Shown here in pieces: positions 1-13,864 of a stretch of 64,000 bases of DNA. Source of the DNA: Anastatus disparis (taxonomy: Eukaryota; Arthropoda; Insecta; Hymenoptera; Eupelmidae); assembly GCA_017163975.1 (NCBI GenBank), contig JAFFSR010000229.1, positions 12,170,001-12,234,000 on the forward strand, in the 5' to 3' direction. The first letter of the stretch is position 1; each line of letters starts with the position of its first letter. The translations under genes were made by a program, and so were the position numbers. Below the pieces are notes generated by a model. The model saw only the letters and a program-made list of their open reading frames with translations, had not been told where the DNA came from and made no database searches.

Positions 1-1129
<1,129 letters not shown>

Positions 1130-2773
1130 TTTACCGTCTTTTCGACAACGAAATATTAATTTACAAAAAAAATTCACGACCCGCCCCTGGATAGTAATTA
1201 CTGGAAAACTATATAAAACTGTCGATTATCCTTTTCTCTATCTATCTTGTCCCTGCGGGGGCCTTTCTAGTTATGTAGCCTTCGATTTTCGATTATTAGA
1301 CAAAGAAAGAGGAAAAATTTCCCGGTGAACCCGGTTTTCCTTATACTAGACAAAAAGAGACAGGTGTAACTACGCAAGCTTGCGCATATTGTTTCTATCT
1401 CCTTTTCTCTTATTTGATATTATATAGCCATTTAAAATATTTCTGCTATATATATGTATATTATCTCCCAGCTGTTTTTGTTGCCAAGTAACAATGTTGC
1501 ATTCATTATTACGTGTTTCGAAGAAATTTACAATCCTTTAACTTATCTAATAGGCTCTTATTGAAGATTAGATTAGATTTATGAAAAAAAGTTTATTAAA
1601 TTCTGCAATAAAATCTTAAATCATTTAGTAGAACAAATAAAGTAATGAAATCAATAAAAATTCATAAAATTTATAGTTTTTAAGTAAACTAAATTGAAAT
1701 TATAATTGAATAATTCTAATGTAAATAACTCAAAAAGTAACTGGTGAATTCTAACTCATACAATGTATAATGACAGATTTTAATTCAACTAAAATAAACT
1801 CAACGATATAAACTTATAAAAATTCTGGTTTTTAAAGTTTAATTATTTTTTTAAAAATTGATATTTTTTCAATTTGAGATAAATTTTTTTAATAAAATTT
1901 ATTTTATAAATTTAGTTTCTTATATGTTCCTATGCTGAATTATTAAATAAAACATTAATATTTAGTAAAGGTTCTGAAAAATGGATTTTTTCAAAATTAA
2001 TATATGCATTTTCAACAATCAAAAAATCGCGCTACGTGTCATGTCATTTGAAGTTATGCCGTGTGTCGTAATTTAAACGTCACTGGGTTTGACTTCGCAA
2101 CTTCAGTACAGCGGTTTCCATCTACTGGGTGGCAATTTAACTAAGGAAGACGCTTTTTAGCCTCCACCTCCTCCGCCCCCCCAATAACACATTGCATTCT
2201 TTAAGAGCAAGAAAGAGAGGGACATATAGAAAAAAAAGAGAGAGAGAGATGGAGAAAGAAGCCCTACAAACTGCACACGTATGATTGTATGAATTCGTAA
2301 ATAAACCACATTTATATATCGTAAACCTATCAAACTTAATATTCGTGTATACAGTGGCATAAGATACATTAAAGCGGTGTGTTATTACTTATAATATTTA
2401 TTGATCCTTAATTTTGTTGAAATTTCATGTTTAACGATTTACCGTCAGGCATAAATTGATTATGCTCCAAGATGATATTCGCCGGCTGTTTACAAATATG
2501 CTTTCGGCATTTTAATTTGGAGCACTTGGCTTCTCGATAATTAAAAATAGTAAGTTATAACCTATATATATATATATATGTATATAGATACAAACGTGTG
2601 AAATAATATATTATTTATAAATGACAAACTCATTGGTTAGTTGTTCTTTTAGATAATTAATTGAAACTTAGTTTTAATTAGTCAATAATTTTTATAATGC
2701 CGAAAATAAGAGTTAAAGAGCTTTAGTTCAATTCCCAAGTGCTTTTTGAAGAAAGCATTAGAAATCATAAAAA
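1130..2773. other. Intergenic region between divergent GSTO and MED23 genes
   Basis: No gene is supported in this stretch, which separates two genes transcribed away from each other. It contains a GC-richer patch near 1170-1380, a purine/pyrimidine microsatellite with (GA)n near 2237-2253, and a (TA)n run near 2566-2580. The 5' UTR of MED23 and its promoter should lie near 2450-2773, but no defined promoter element stands out. Confidence 0.5.
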
Positions 2774-5700
2774 ATGGGTAATGAATCACAGATTGTTAAT
2801 ATTCTGAATGATATTCTTGTAAGTTTAATTTATTTTTTACATAATTAAGAAATATTTTAATTGTACTTTTTATGAATAATTTATAATTAAAATTTTATAG
2901 CGTGTTGAAGCAATAGAAGAAGCATTCAGTTGCATTATTGTTCATAATACAAGTAACGAGAAAGAAAAAATAACAGGATGGCAGGCAGAATTAACAACTG
3001 CATTGATGGGCTTGACCACAGAGCAACAAGAGAATGCTATTCGAAAATTTTTAAATACAGCTGCAGAAATCACAAATTACAGACGAATGAATCTTATTCT
3101 TTCATTACTTGAAAATTTAGTTTCAACTAACGTTTTACCAGCCAGGTATATTAATTAAAAATATTGAGTTATGAAGAATTTATATATTGTATTAATTATA
3201 TAAATTTTTTGTTTATAGATTGGTATGCGAGTGTATACTAAACTGTGACAAGTTACAATATCAAAATGAAGAGTTTTGGGTAAAATGTTTTACACTTATT
3301 CGCCATATTATTGGTGGAGTAGATTATAAAGGAGTTAGAGAAATAATGAAGGTATCATTAAATTACTAACAATTTTTTAAACTTTTTTATCATTAAAAGA
3401 ATTTTAGTTTAAGCCAATCTCTTTTTATTAGGCCTGCAAAGAAAAAGCTCATTCGTTTCCCACAAGATTAGATGCATCAGTTCTACCTCAAATGAAGGCT
3501 CTAGAAAGTCTTATTGAATATATTTTTGATAGAAACGCATGTCTATTACCAAGCTACTTAATTATCAACGAACTTCAAAAGTTCTCAGAAAATAAAAATT
3601 GGCCACACTGGGTGAATAGAATCACAATAAATATTATATTAACCATAAAATACAGTTAAAAAGAATCCTTATTTGTTTCAGAAGCTATCGAGATTAATTT
3701 CAAATTTTATAGACAGTTTTCGCCCTGTAGTTCAAATGATTTCAATAATTGGACATACAAAAATGTTGCCAGTAGTTGAGCATACAGGATATGGTGATCA
3801 TTTAGTAATTCCATGGTTATTGGATAAAAATTCATTACAATTTTCATTAAAAGGAAATCTTCCATATGATCCAGATTTATTGAAACCACAAACAGATCTT
3901 TTAAGATATGTTTTAGAACAGCCATATAGTAGAGATATGGTTTGTTCTATGTTGGGATTGCAAGCTAAAGTACAGGTAAATTTTTTTTCTAATAAATTTT
4001 TAAGTAAAATAAAAATTTGTAATATTCAATTTTTTAAATTTATCAATCATCTAATATACAAATAAAATTAAAATAATGTTAATTAATATTATTTTAGCAA
4101 AATACAAGGTGTGCAGCCTTAGAGGAACAACTAGTAGAACTTGTAATGAGAACAATGGAAAAATCAGAAAATGAACCATCACCAGTAGAAAATGTAGATG
4201 GAATAACTACAAATCATTGGCCTTGGTTACATTTGTCATCCCAGATTATTTGTTATGTTCTTTCTCAATTTGCAAATTTTCCTAGTTTTGTAATGGCTAT
4301 TCATGACAAAGTAAAATTTAATAAAAATAATTAAAAACTTTGAATTTAATAAAACATTTTTAACTAATATTTTTTTATTGTAGCTTGCTGGTAGAGAGTG
4401 GAAAAAATCAAGGGACCATTTAATGTGGGTTCTACTACAATTTATTTCTGGAAGCATACAACGCAAACCTGTAAATATAAATTTTATATCTAAACTGTCA
4501 AATAAATTATAAATTGTATCTTTTAATAAAAAATACGTTTTGTAATTATGTAGGTTGGAACATTTTACCCAATTTTTAAATTATATGATCTATTGTATCC
4601 AGAAAAAGATCCACTACCTGTTCCAGATCTTTCACAATCAATATGCACTCATCAGTTGGCTTTAGTATCCATATGGTTACATCTTTTGAAAAAAATACAT
4701 TCAGATCACTCAAATTTTCATAGACTGATTCCTCACAATTTAAAAACTCATTATGAGTAAGATATCTTTTTTTCTTTTTTAAATTTAATGCTTATATTAA
4801 GTGTTTTATTAATATTGTTTAAGATTTCTTCAACATATGGCTGTACAAAATACTCCTCTCTGTATGGGATCAGATTATAGAATTACATTGCTATGTAATG
4901 CATATTCAACGTGTACTGAATTGTTTAACAGACCAATGGGTGTTCTTGTTGAATCAATTTTAGGAACTCAAAAGGTATAAAATAGAAAATCTTGTTACAT
5001 ATTATATTCTGAATACTTATATTAAAATATTTAAATAAATATCTATTAACTTTATTTATCAAAAATAGAATCAACCACAGCAATCATTACAAGGCTTACA
5101 AAATAATTCATCACAGTCAAATAGTCCAACAGCCCCATTACCCATGTCTATTCTTGATTCTTTGACAGTGCACGTGAAAATGAGTCTAATACACAGTATT
5201 GTCACGCACGTAGCAAAATGTGCTTCAACTAAAAGTAACTTGCCACTTCCACCAGCTCTCGTTGAGACTTACAGTAGGTTATTAGTATACACTGAGATTG
5301 AAAGTATTGGTATTAAAAAATTTATAAGTGAGTATTTTATTTAAATATAAAAAATGAAATATTATTTTTACAATTTATAAAAAATTTAATATTTCTTTTT
5401 TAGGTCACTTATTACCAACAGTTTTTAAAGCTCATGCATGGGGAATACTTTATACACTTTTAGACATGTTTAGTTATAGAATGCATCATATTCAACCTAC
5501 CTATAGAGTACAAATTTTAAGTCACCTTCACAGTCTTGCTGCTGTACCACAAACTAATCAAACACAATTGCATCTTTGGTAATTTATAACAAATTTTTAT
5601 TTTATTTTAATTAATTTAAAATTATATTTTCTAAGTATTAAAAAATTACTTTAATGTTTAGCGTGGAAAGCACCGCTTTACGTTTAATCACAGGTCTTGG

Positions 5701-8700
5701 TTCAGCAGAAGTTCAGCCACATTTATCAAGATTTTTGTCAGAACCTAAAACACTTGTTTCTGCTGATTCGGAAGAGCTTAACAGAGCTTTGGTTTTAACT
5801 CTTGCTAGATCAATGCATATTACTGGTATTACATGTTTATCATAACATTTTACTGATGATTTTTGTACATCTAAATATAAAACGTGAACGTAAACGCAAA
5901 TGTTTTGCATACATTTTTAAAATTAATTACTTTTTTAAGGAACTGGAGGAGATACGGTAAGCGGCACGTGGTGTAAGGATTTACTTAATACTATTATGCA
6001 AAATACACCACATTCTTGGGCTGATCATACACTACAGTGCTTCCCACCGATTTTAAGTGAATTTTTTCAACAAAATAGTGTTCCCAAAGAAGAGAAACAA
6101 CAAATAAAAGTAAGTTTTAAAATAAATTAAATTTCGAAATTTTAATAGTTTTTATGTTCAAGAATATCTTATCCTTAGTTATTTATTGCAATAATATAAA
6201 TTTTTTTATTTCTTCTATTTATTTATTACAAAAATATTTATCTTAAATACAGAAAGCTGTTGAGGAGGAATACAGAAATTGGAATTCCATGAGTAACGAA
6301 AATGATATAATTGCCCATTTCTCCGTCCCAAATACTCCTCCATTATTTCTTTGTCTTTTATGGAAAATGATTCTTGAAACGGATCGTTTCAGTCCAATAA
6401 TATATAAGTAAGTTTTAGAAAGAATATTTGATACATGTTGTGAATAAATTTTCAACTAATATATTGCATGATATTTTATATTACAGAATTTTAGAAAGAA
6501 TTGGAGCTCGAGCTTTGTCAGCTCATCTTAGAAAATTCTGTGATTATATTGTTTTTGAAGTTTCAAGTATAGCCTGTGATGGTACATATGTTAACAAATG
6601 CGTTGATGCTATCAACGATATGATTTGGAAATATAATATTGTTACATTTGATAGATTTCTCTTATGTCTAGTAAGTAATGATTGTGACAAAAAATTGAAA
6701 AAATGTGGTTTTTATTTTATACATTTATTTTTTCTTTTATTATAGGCATTAAGAACTTTAGAGGGTAATGAAGCCCAAGTTTGTTTCTTTATTATTCAAT
6801 TGTTATTATTAAAAGCTGCGGAGTTTCGGAATAGAGTATTAGAATTTGTTAAAGAAAATTCTCCAGATCATTGGAAGCAATCTAATTGGCATGAGAAACA
6901 TTTAGCCTTTCATAGAAAATTCCCAGAAAAATTCGCTCCTGAGGGTATGATGGAACAATCTTCTGGTAGTCCAAATCAATATCAAAGTTTTCCTGCTTAT
7001 TTTGGAAATGTTTGTTTACGCTTTTTGCCAGTTTTTGATATAGTATTGCACCGTTATTTGGAAATTCCTCAAGTTACAAAAAGTTTAGAAGTTCTTTTGG
7101 AACATTTAGGATGTCTATATAGATTTCATGGTAATTAAAATATTATGATTTTGCATCAAATTGACTTCATAAATTTATGATTCCTATTATTTTAATATTT
7201 TATTGTAAAATAATTTTTTTTTTTTCAGATCGACCAGTTACGTATTTGTATAATACTCTTCATTATTATGAAAGAAAATTAAGAGATAAGCAACCGTTAA
7301 AACGACGGCTTGTGACAGCAATATTAGGTTCGTTAAGAGAAATTAGAGCCCCTGGTTGGGCTTTATCTGATGCTTACCAAAGGTATATGACTGTATCCAA
7401 TGATGACGTTTATTGGCAGCCTGAATTGGATTATTACGTTCGATTAGTCCAAAGGCTTGTTGAAAGTAAGCATATTTAATTAATAATCAAAGTTTATTCT
7501 ATATAAATTAAGAACTTAATTTGCTATTGCGACACAATACATAGAAATAAAAATTTTTAGTAGAAATATATTTTCTTATCAGATTTAAATTGTAAATAAC
7601 TTACATTATTTGTTAAATATTAATAAAGTATTTATTTTTTCCAGCAATATCGGGAAGAGCTCAATTTCCATCAATTGATTGGAGATTCAATGAATTTCCT
7701 AATCCAACTGCTCATACGTTATATGTAACTTGCGTTGAGCTTATGGCACTTCCAGTTGCTCCAAATGTAGTTGCAAATAATTTACTAGATGTTGTAGCTA
7801 AAGGGTATATAAAAAAATTTCTTTTTAAATAACCATAGCAAAATTTTGATAAGAAATTAAAATGAATGTGTTGTTTTCAGATATACCGTAATTCCATCAG
7901 ATGAAATTCACGTATGGATTAATTGTATTGGGATAATAATGACTGCTTTGCCGGAATGTTATTGGTCAACTTTACATGACCGTTTAGTAGAAACTATTAC
8001 AAGTCCTGGTTTAACAAAGTGGCAGTATGATAATCTGTCACCGTTTCAATTGTTTAATTTTAATTTAACTCATAATAGCTTTCTTGAAAATAAATATAGT
8101 TATATGTTAGCCCTCGCTCATTCTATTTATCATCATGCTGGTGTAGGACAAATCGTAACTATGGCTCAGTAAGTCGTCGAAATAAAAAAATTTTATTCTA
8201 TTTTTTATTTGAAATTTAAATATATTACGATTTCTTCATTTATTCTAGATTTATCAAAGAAAAACTTCAACCGGTTGTTACTAATGAAGAACAATTGATT
8301 TTTGCTTGCCATTTAATTGGACCAACTTTAACACGCTTTAACATTGAAAGGCCTCGATGTGTTAACGATCTTACAGTGATTTTATATGAAATGTTAGAGC
8401 ACGTCAATCGATTGCAAACTCATCTGAAACAAATGGATCCAGTTTGTGATTTATTGTATCCTTTACAATTAATATTTATACAATATTTAACATTTTTTTA
8501 ATTTATAGAAATATTTCTTTTATTCATATAACATATAAATAATCTGTTAACATAATTTTTTTCATTATTTTTCTTAATAATTAAATAGTTATCACATCAA
8601 ATACATGTTTGTCGGCGATACGATGAAGAATGAAGTTGATTGCATAATACGAAGACTTCGACCGGCCCTACAAATGAGACTACGTTTTATTGCTCATTTG

Positions 8701-8727
8701 AGTATTGAAGAAATTCAGTCTTCCTGA
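2774..8727 (+). CDS. MED23: Mediator of RNA polymerase II transcription subunit 23
   Basis: Twenty-one exons: 2774-2818, 2901-3145, 3219-3351, 3432-3611, 3682-3975, 4098-4310, 4384-4470, 4554-4756, 4824-4974, 5069-5327, 5404-5578, 5662-5825, 5940-6109, 6253-6407, 6487-6670, 6746-7130, 7229-7465, 7645-7804, 7881-8168, 8249-8455 and 8589-8727. They sum to 4074 nt, a 1357-residue protein, close to the roughly 1370 residues of human MED23. Recognisable segments include PTVFKAHAWGILYTLLDMFS, the AEVQPHLSRFLSEPK stretch, and the C-terminal YHIKYMFVGDTMKNEVD. MED23 (Sur2/CRSP130) is a helical-repeat subunit of the Mediator tail that links activators such as Elk1-type ETS factors to Pol II in the nucleus. 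Introns are mostly 60-140 bp. The start is the first in-frame ATG, and exon 1 ends cleanly after 15 codons. No disruption was seen. Confidence 0.95.
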
Positions 8728-9321
8728 GATTTAAAAAACGCCGCTACTGTTACTACTAATAACGCGGTAGCGAGCGCAACGAAGGTACAAATGGAAGCTA
8801 GCGATACTTCAATTTGATTGATTTTTTTTTTAATATATATTAAAGCATGAGTTATTATCGGAAAGTATGTTGTTTCCTAGAGATTTTCAAAAGTTAGAAT
8901 TTTTGTTGATTCTTACTCTAACTTTAAGGTGGCTTTGGCGCTTATGGTTGCATTTATTTATAGCTTTACAAAAAAAAAAGAATAAAATATTTTATGATGA
9001 AAATTCATTACAACTTTTTTTTAGATATTCAATCAATTTATTTACTAGAGCGCTAACATTCCAGATACTTAAAATGTATCCTTCAAATTATCTTCATAAT
9101 TTAAAAGATATTATCAATTTAATATAATGTGTTGGTAAATCGTGAATAAAATTATTAATAAATTAGAAAAGTACAAAAAGCAATCAAAAATATATAAGTG
9201 CTTAACAATAGATATCGAAAATATTATTTATTATTATTTCGGAAATATAAAATTTATGAGGAATTTCATGAACGTATATCTAAGTCCTTACGCCGTTTTA
9301 TAAATTATAGAAACTTATTAT
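8728..9321. other. MED23 3' flank
   Basis: Presumed 3' UTR and flank of MED23. An AATAAA signal lies near 9145. A short ORF at 8867-9127 has no recognisable content and is AT-driven. Confidence 0.4.
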
Positions 9322-9618
9322 TTAACCCTTTTAGACCTGAATTTTCATTTCATCATAAAATCTTCTGATAACCTTTTTAGGATAAGGATTCATTTTTTAA
9401 GCAATTTTCGCGATAAAAAACTTTTTTTTCCTTTTTTCTTTTAAAATTTTCTGTTTCTATGAGGAGTATAAAGACTTAGATCCCCAGTTTGAAATCGAAA
9501 ATAGCCCACTTCAAGCTAATTCACGTGTGTTTATTTTAAAAAAATTTGAAGTCATTTTCGCATAAAACTAAAAAACATCAATGTCCATTCCAGTGGACAC
9601 TGGGTCAGAAAAGGTTAA
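9322..9618. mobile_element. TTAA-flanked short inverted-repeat element (piggyBac-type MITE)
   Basis: A 297-bp segment begins TTAACCCTTTTAGACCT and ends with the inverse of TTAACCTTTTCTGACCC. It is bounded by TTAA at 9322-9325 and 9615-9618. Inverted ends starting CCYTTT next to a TTAA duplication are the mark of piggyBac-superfamily non-autonomous elements. An internal inverted pair (CATTCCAGTGGACACTGG) sits near the right end at about 9584-9603. No coding capacity. Family assignment is inference from the ends. Confidence 0.6.
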
Positions 9619-11579
9619 ATCTTAGAGTTACATAATATTGCTGCATAAATAGTTGCTGCAAAGTTATGGGTTCTTTGTTTTTTAAGACTAATTTTAACAA
9701 TCTTTGCTGTATTTTTTAAAGTAAATCCAAGTTATTTGTATAGGCTCCACTTAATAACTTATACATGAATTCACGCAAAAACCAGAAAGCAACAGATATC
9801 TTGAAGTAATAGGAGAAGAGGTTTGGTTGTGGGCATGGTTTGGTTGTAGACACCTCTGCGTTTCTATTGACAAAAAGCAGATGAGGTTTTTCTGACAAAT
9901 GTCATATATGTATTATGGCAGCACATTTTTTTATGCCAAATATCGAAGCGAACAAACGCGTCTGCTTCATGCTGTAAGCAAATTAATTTTTCTGTGCTTG
10001 AAAAAAATCACAAAAATTTATTTATACTTATGTATACTTTTTCAAAAGAATTACAAATCGAAGTGAATCAATGAAACTGAGTGTAATGTACATTTATTCA
10101 GTAGGAATTTATTCCTACTTTGTGATGTAATATGGATTGCAACCAATATCTTAACACCAACAATTTTGCACGATTGTCCACAACCGAACCAAAATCTTTT
10201 TTGGTTCGGTTGTGGGCATTTCATAAAATTAACAAAAAAAAATTATTCTATTTGACGAAATCGATTTTGTCCCTTCGTTGGTAGTTAGCTAAGGTCTTCA
10301 TCTTTCTATAGTCTATGTAGACACCTATAAGTCCAAAAAATATACAATTGGTGAAAAATTATGAGCCAAAAACAAAAGGGTGCCCACAACCGAATCCTTT
10401 GCCATACATAAGATCAATTTCAATTAAAAAGAAAAATTATTTTGTTGACAATTTTAAAGAAGAATACTTTAAGTATACGAAACATTGGACCTCCAATAAA
10501 TAAATTTTTTAAATATTTAAGAAAAGTTTAATTAATTATTTGTATTAAAATATTTTATTCTTCTCAAATAATTTTTATAAAAAATGTTGTAACTATTTAT
10601 AATTTTAATTATATTTTATTATTTAAAAAAGTATTTGTAATTTATTAATTGTATTTTTAAAAAAAAAATCTATGATTCCATTTTTGGTTCATAGAAAGCT
10701 ATCATTAATACCAAATTATAAGCATAAATGTTATTCTACCTTTGAGTGTTAGTGTTAAATTTTAAAATTTCTTTTAATTGTTTTCTTGTTTATTTGGGCT
10801 ATGATCTTATTTTTTGAGAATATGAGAGGTTTACAACTCATATTTTTCTTGATATTTTATACAATCTATTATCTTGTTATACGTAGTTGCTGAAGCCACC
10901 TTAAATAAATCTTTAAGTAATTTATCGCTGTATTACGATATTACTTCATCAATTAACTGCTATCTTTTGTTGATGTTACCAATTTTTTATTTGGTAAACT
11001 TAAAAAAATAATTACTATATTATCACTAAAATACCTTATGTGTTCTTTTAATTTTTATATCATCTTTTGTCATTTGTCAAAATTTAAAATGACACACATC
11101 ATTCATGAATACATATTAATTGCATTCTTAAAAAAAATACATCACACGCATATTTTTTCAAACAGTATTTGAAAATATAGTATATGACATGTCTTCATAC
11201 TCTTAAAATAGATATAAATTAAATATTTTTAACTTTCTAATAATAACTCAAATGAAACATGAAAGCACGGATTTGTAGTCTTTTTATCAATGGTGCAAAC
11301 ACTGGACGAAATACTGAAATTAGTTTGTAAGAGACAATATTGTAGATTTTATTATACTATATATTTACACGTGACTTAATACGTATATATATATACAAAT
11401 TTTATATACGTTATTTGTGGCAATTTAGGATATTTTTAATGAATTTTTTCAAGTGTCAGAATCTTGAATTATGTAAATATGTAATTGTATCAAGAAGACA
11501 GTGTGAATAACAAGTTTTCTTAAAAAAAAACTATAAAATTTTGTTATTTATCTTCCAATACCCATTTTTTTTTAAATTT
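9619..11579. repeat. Gene-free stretch with recurring CCCACAACCGAA motif
   Basis: No gene is supported. The motif (T)GCCCACAACCGAA, in one or the other orientation, occurs at about 9820-9836, 9837-9853 (diverged), 10176-10190, 10202-10218 and 10381-10396. The 10176 and 10202 copies face each other across about 11 bp and could form a hairpin. The pattern suggests a decayed repeat unit, but no clear ends or target duplication were found. The remainder to 11579 is AT-rich and featureless. Confidence 0.4.
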
Positions 11580-11769
11580 TATTAAACGTCGCTGTATTTA
11601 TGCCGTCATTGCGATGCTAATTAGCGACGGAGGTTTCTCATTGTGTTTGTGAACATAGCACATGTAACGACCAGTGGTGCTTGTATTAATCGACCGACAC
11701 CGGGATTCGAACTCAGGACTTTGATATTACGAATCCATCGCTCTACCGACTGAATCACCCATTGAGACC
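11580..11769 (-). mobile_element. tRNA-derived SINE, copy 1 (most complete)
   Basis: Read on the minus strand, the unit opens with a tRNA-like head. It has an A-box-like TGATTCAGTCGGTAGAGCG and a B-box AGTTCGAATCC about 45 bp further on, followed by a non-tRNA body. A T-rich run on the plus strand near 11566-11580 corresponds to the A-rich 3' tail. The tRNA head does not fold into a plausible full cloverleaf, so this is not a functional tRNA gene. Confidence 0.7.
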
Positions 11770-12237
11770 TCACAATCAATACCCATTAATTCATATTTCA
11801 AAATAATTATTTCGACTTCAAAAATATTTACAAATTTCAGATTTAAAATTTTTATATCACAGGTGATTGTTTTTATAATTGCTAATTAACATTTGCGAGA
11901 AGCTTTTATGAATTTAAACGCGTAAAAACTACAATTAATAGAATAAATAAAAATATAGCAACTAATTTGTGTAAAGATTAATTTATAAATATATCTATAT
12001 ATTTAAAATATAAATATTATTTATATCTTAGTGTATCATATATATTAGTGTTGTTTTTATTTCAGCCATCTTTTGATTGCAATTTATTGAAGAAAATAGT
12101 TAATTATTTATTCTATCACAGAGGAATATATTTAAAAAACAAATATTTTATGAAAATATGCAATACTTTTTATTAAAAAGTTTTATCATAAATCCATCAT
12201 CATATTACATCAAAACGTTAATAAAAATAAAAAAATT

Positions 12238-12392
12238 TTTAACATAGCTTTGCTTCTGCTACCATTGCGATGTTAATTAGTGATAGAGGTTTTCGACTCG
12301 TTTGTGATTGATGCCAGCAATACTGTACAATGTAATGTACAGTAATGCTTGCATCAATCGAAAGATACCAGGATTCGAACTTGGGCCAACAG
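12238..12392 (-). mobile_element. tRNA-derived SINE, copy 2 (5'-truncated head)
   Basis: The body parallels the copy at 11580: the same order of a CTACCATTGCGATG-like stretch, TTAATTAGTGATAGAGG, and a B-box read in reverse (CCAGGATTCGAACTTGG). It breaks off shortly after the B-box, so the A-box half is missing. A poly-A/T run borders the tail side near 12220-12237. A perfect inverted repeat of TACTGTACA-like sequence lies in the body around 12320-12347. Confidence 0.6.
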
Positions 12393-12598
12393 ATAACAAA
12401 TTCATTTTTTAATTAGATCAAAGAATATATTTTAAAATATTAATTAGTAATTTTTTTTAAAAGTTAATACTTTGTGCAATCTAATATTATTAATTAAATA
12501 AAAGCTTCTAGTTAGCTAAATGAAAAACAATAATATTTCCAAAATACTTATGTGCAATATGAGAATTATATAATATAACAATTTCATAAATAAGCAGA

Positions 12599-12724
12599 TT
12601 TTTTTATTTAACATTGCTGTATTTATGCTACCATTACCTAATTAGCATCGGAGATCGACCGAGAGCGGGATTCGAACTCGGGATAATGAATCCAGCGCTC
12701 TATCTAGTGAACCAATGAGATCTC
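12599..12724 (-). mobile_element. tRNA-derived SINE, copy 3 (internally deleted)
   Basis: It shares the tail-side start (AACATTGCTGTATTTATGC), the reverse B-box GCGGGATTCGAACTCGGG and the head end AACCAATGAGATCTC with copy 1. It lacks about 60 bp of the body. Read on the minus strand it retains both A- and B-box regions, so it may be the best-preserved Pol III head of the three. Confidence 0.6.
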
Positions 12725-13103
12725 TATACTACGTATTTATATACAGAGTATTAGCATTATCGTGTTTTCTAACATTTTTTGAATGTTGTGCCGTTGAAAT
12801 TCTTCAGATTTTTTTCTAAATAAGCACAAAAATCGTCTAATATATTTAGAACCAAGATTTTAAACTCGTAGAAATCAATTTTTTTTTTTTTTTAAATTTA
12901 ATAATGTATTTTATTTTAGTACACAATTTTTAATTTACTAAAACTACGTAAAATAAAAGGATTATTCATAATTTGAATATAGAATAATGTTTATTTTAAA
13001 AAATCTAAAATATAATATTTATAGAAAAATATAAGAAATATAATATAAAGTAAAAAATATTTCAATTTAATTTTAACGAGATCAGTTTCATTTTCGTTTT
13101 GGT
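12725..13103. other. AT-rich spacer
   Basis: No gene, RNA or element is supported here; the sequence is dominated by A/T runs. Confidence 0.4.
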
Positions 13104-13830
13104 TCAATCTTTTTCTGATTCACTTTTAACATCGCTGTTAGAGTTGTTTTCTATCATGTCTTCATTATCATTATCTGTAAAAAGATAAATAAAAAATTTA
13201 TATCTTATATATGCAATATGAATACAATTTTAAAAAATGTTACCTTGTTCAATCTGTAAAGTAATTTCAGTAATAAGTTCATGGACGTTAATAACTAGCT
13301 TCCATATCATACTTGCAGTGGACTTTTACTCAGCTATAGTCTGAATGTTTCTTTATGGTAGGAACGAGGTAATTCTTCTAATTCTTTTTTTTAATAAAGT
13401 CATCAATGCTGATTTTTGCGTTTTGCAAATTATGCCGTCAAGGTGACGTAGACACAGTGACACTTACGTTAGGAGTTTAAATTAAGTTCATTTTTTAAAC
13501 AAAATGTGAAGCAATCATCCTAATAAATCGCGCGGCATTTGCAGTTCCATTTATTTTTGGAAAATAATAATTTTTTTCTTGTTAAACAAGTTCTTGAGAG
13601 TATCGTGAAATCTCACCTTTTTTTATCCTTTTCGTCAATGTTAAGCAAAAAATTCTCAACATATTGCTGTTCCGTCAGTGAAAATGTAAAACATCCTTTA
13701 TCTAAATTATCATTAAATGTCATCAGCACATCTGTGAAATTGTGATATATACTTTTATTTGGTTATTTTGAAGATTTACTATCAAATTTTGCCATTTACT
13801 CAGTTCCATTAAGTTAATATTGCTGTTTTT
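13104..13830 (-). pseudogene. Decayed coding exons downstream of the zinc-cluster gene
   Basis: On the minus strand an acidic C-terminal exon (13174-13104, TTTTTACAG acceptor, ends ...NSDVKSESEKD-stop) joins in frame to a preceding segment ending at 13244 (ELITEITLQIEQ). Further upstream are coding-like fragments with the same style of composition: KISIDDFIKKK, ELEELPRSYHKETFRL, and TFSLTEQQYVENFLLNIDEK near 13610-13720. They are separated by stops and frame changes. I read this as a broken gene; the original product is not recognised. Alternative: one or two real terminal exons of an unmodelled gene whose other exons I could not link. Confidence 0.35.
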
Positions 13831-13864
13831 TTAATTTTTTCTCGTCAAAAATTTTCATCAAAAA

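Noticed and set aside
2157..2369. 70-codon minus-strand ORF
   Set aside because: Glycine run and Leu/Phe-rich part come from a G/C run and a GA microsatellite.
8867..9127. 86-codon ORF downstream of MED23
   Set aside because: Hydrophobic AT-driven translation with no recognisable family, in presumed 3' flank.
9716..9898. 60-codon minus-strand ORF
   Set aside because: It spans the repeated TTGGTTGTGG motif and shows no family resemblance.
11690..11769. Functional tRNA gene
   Set aside because: A- and B-boxes are present, but acceptor and anticodon stems do not pair and similar heads recur nearby, so it is a SINE head.
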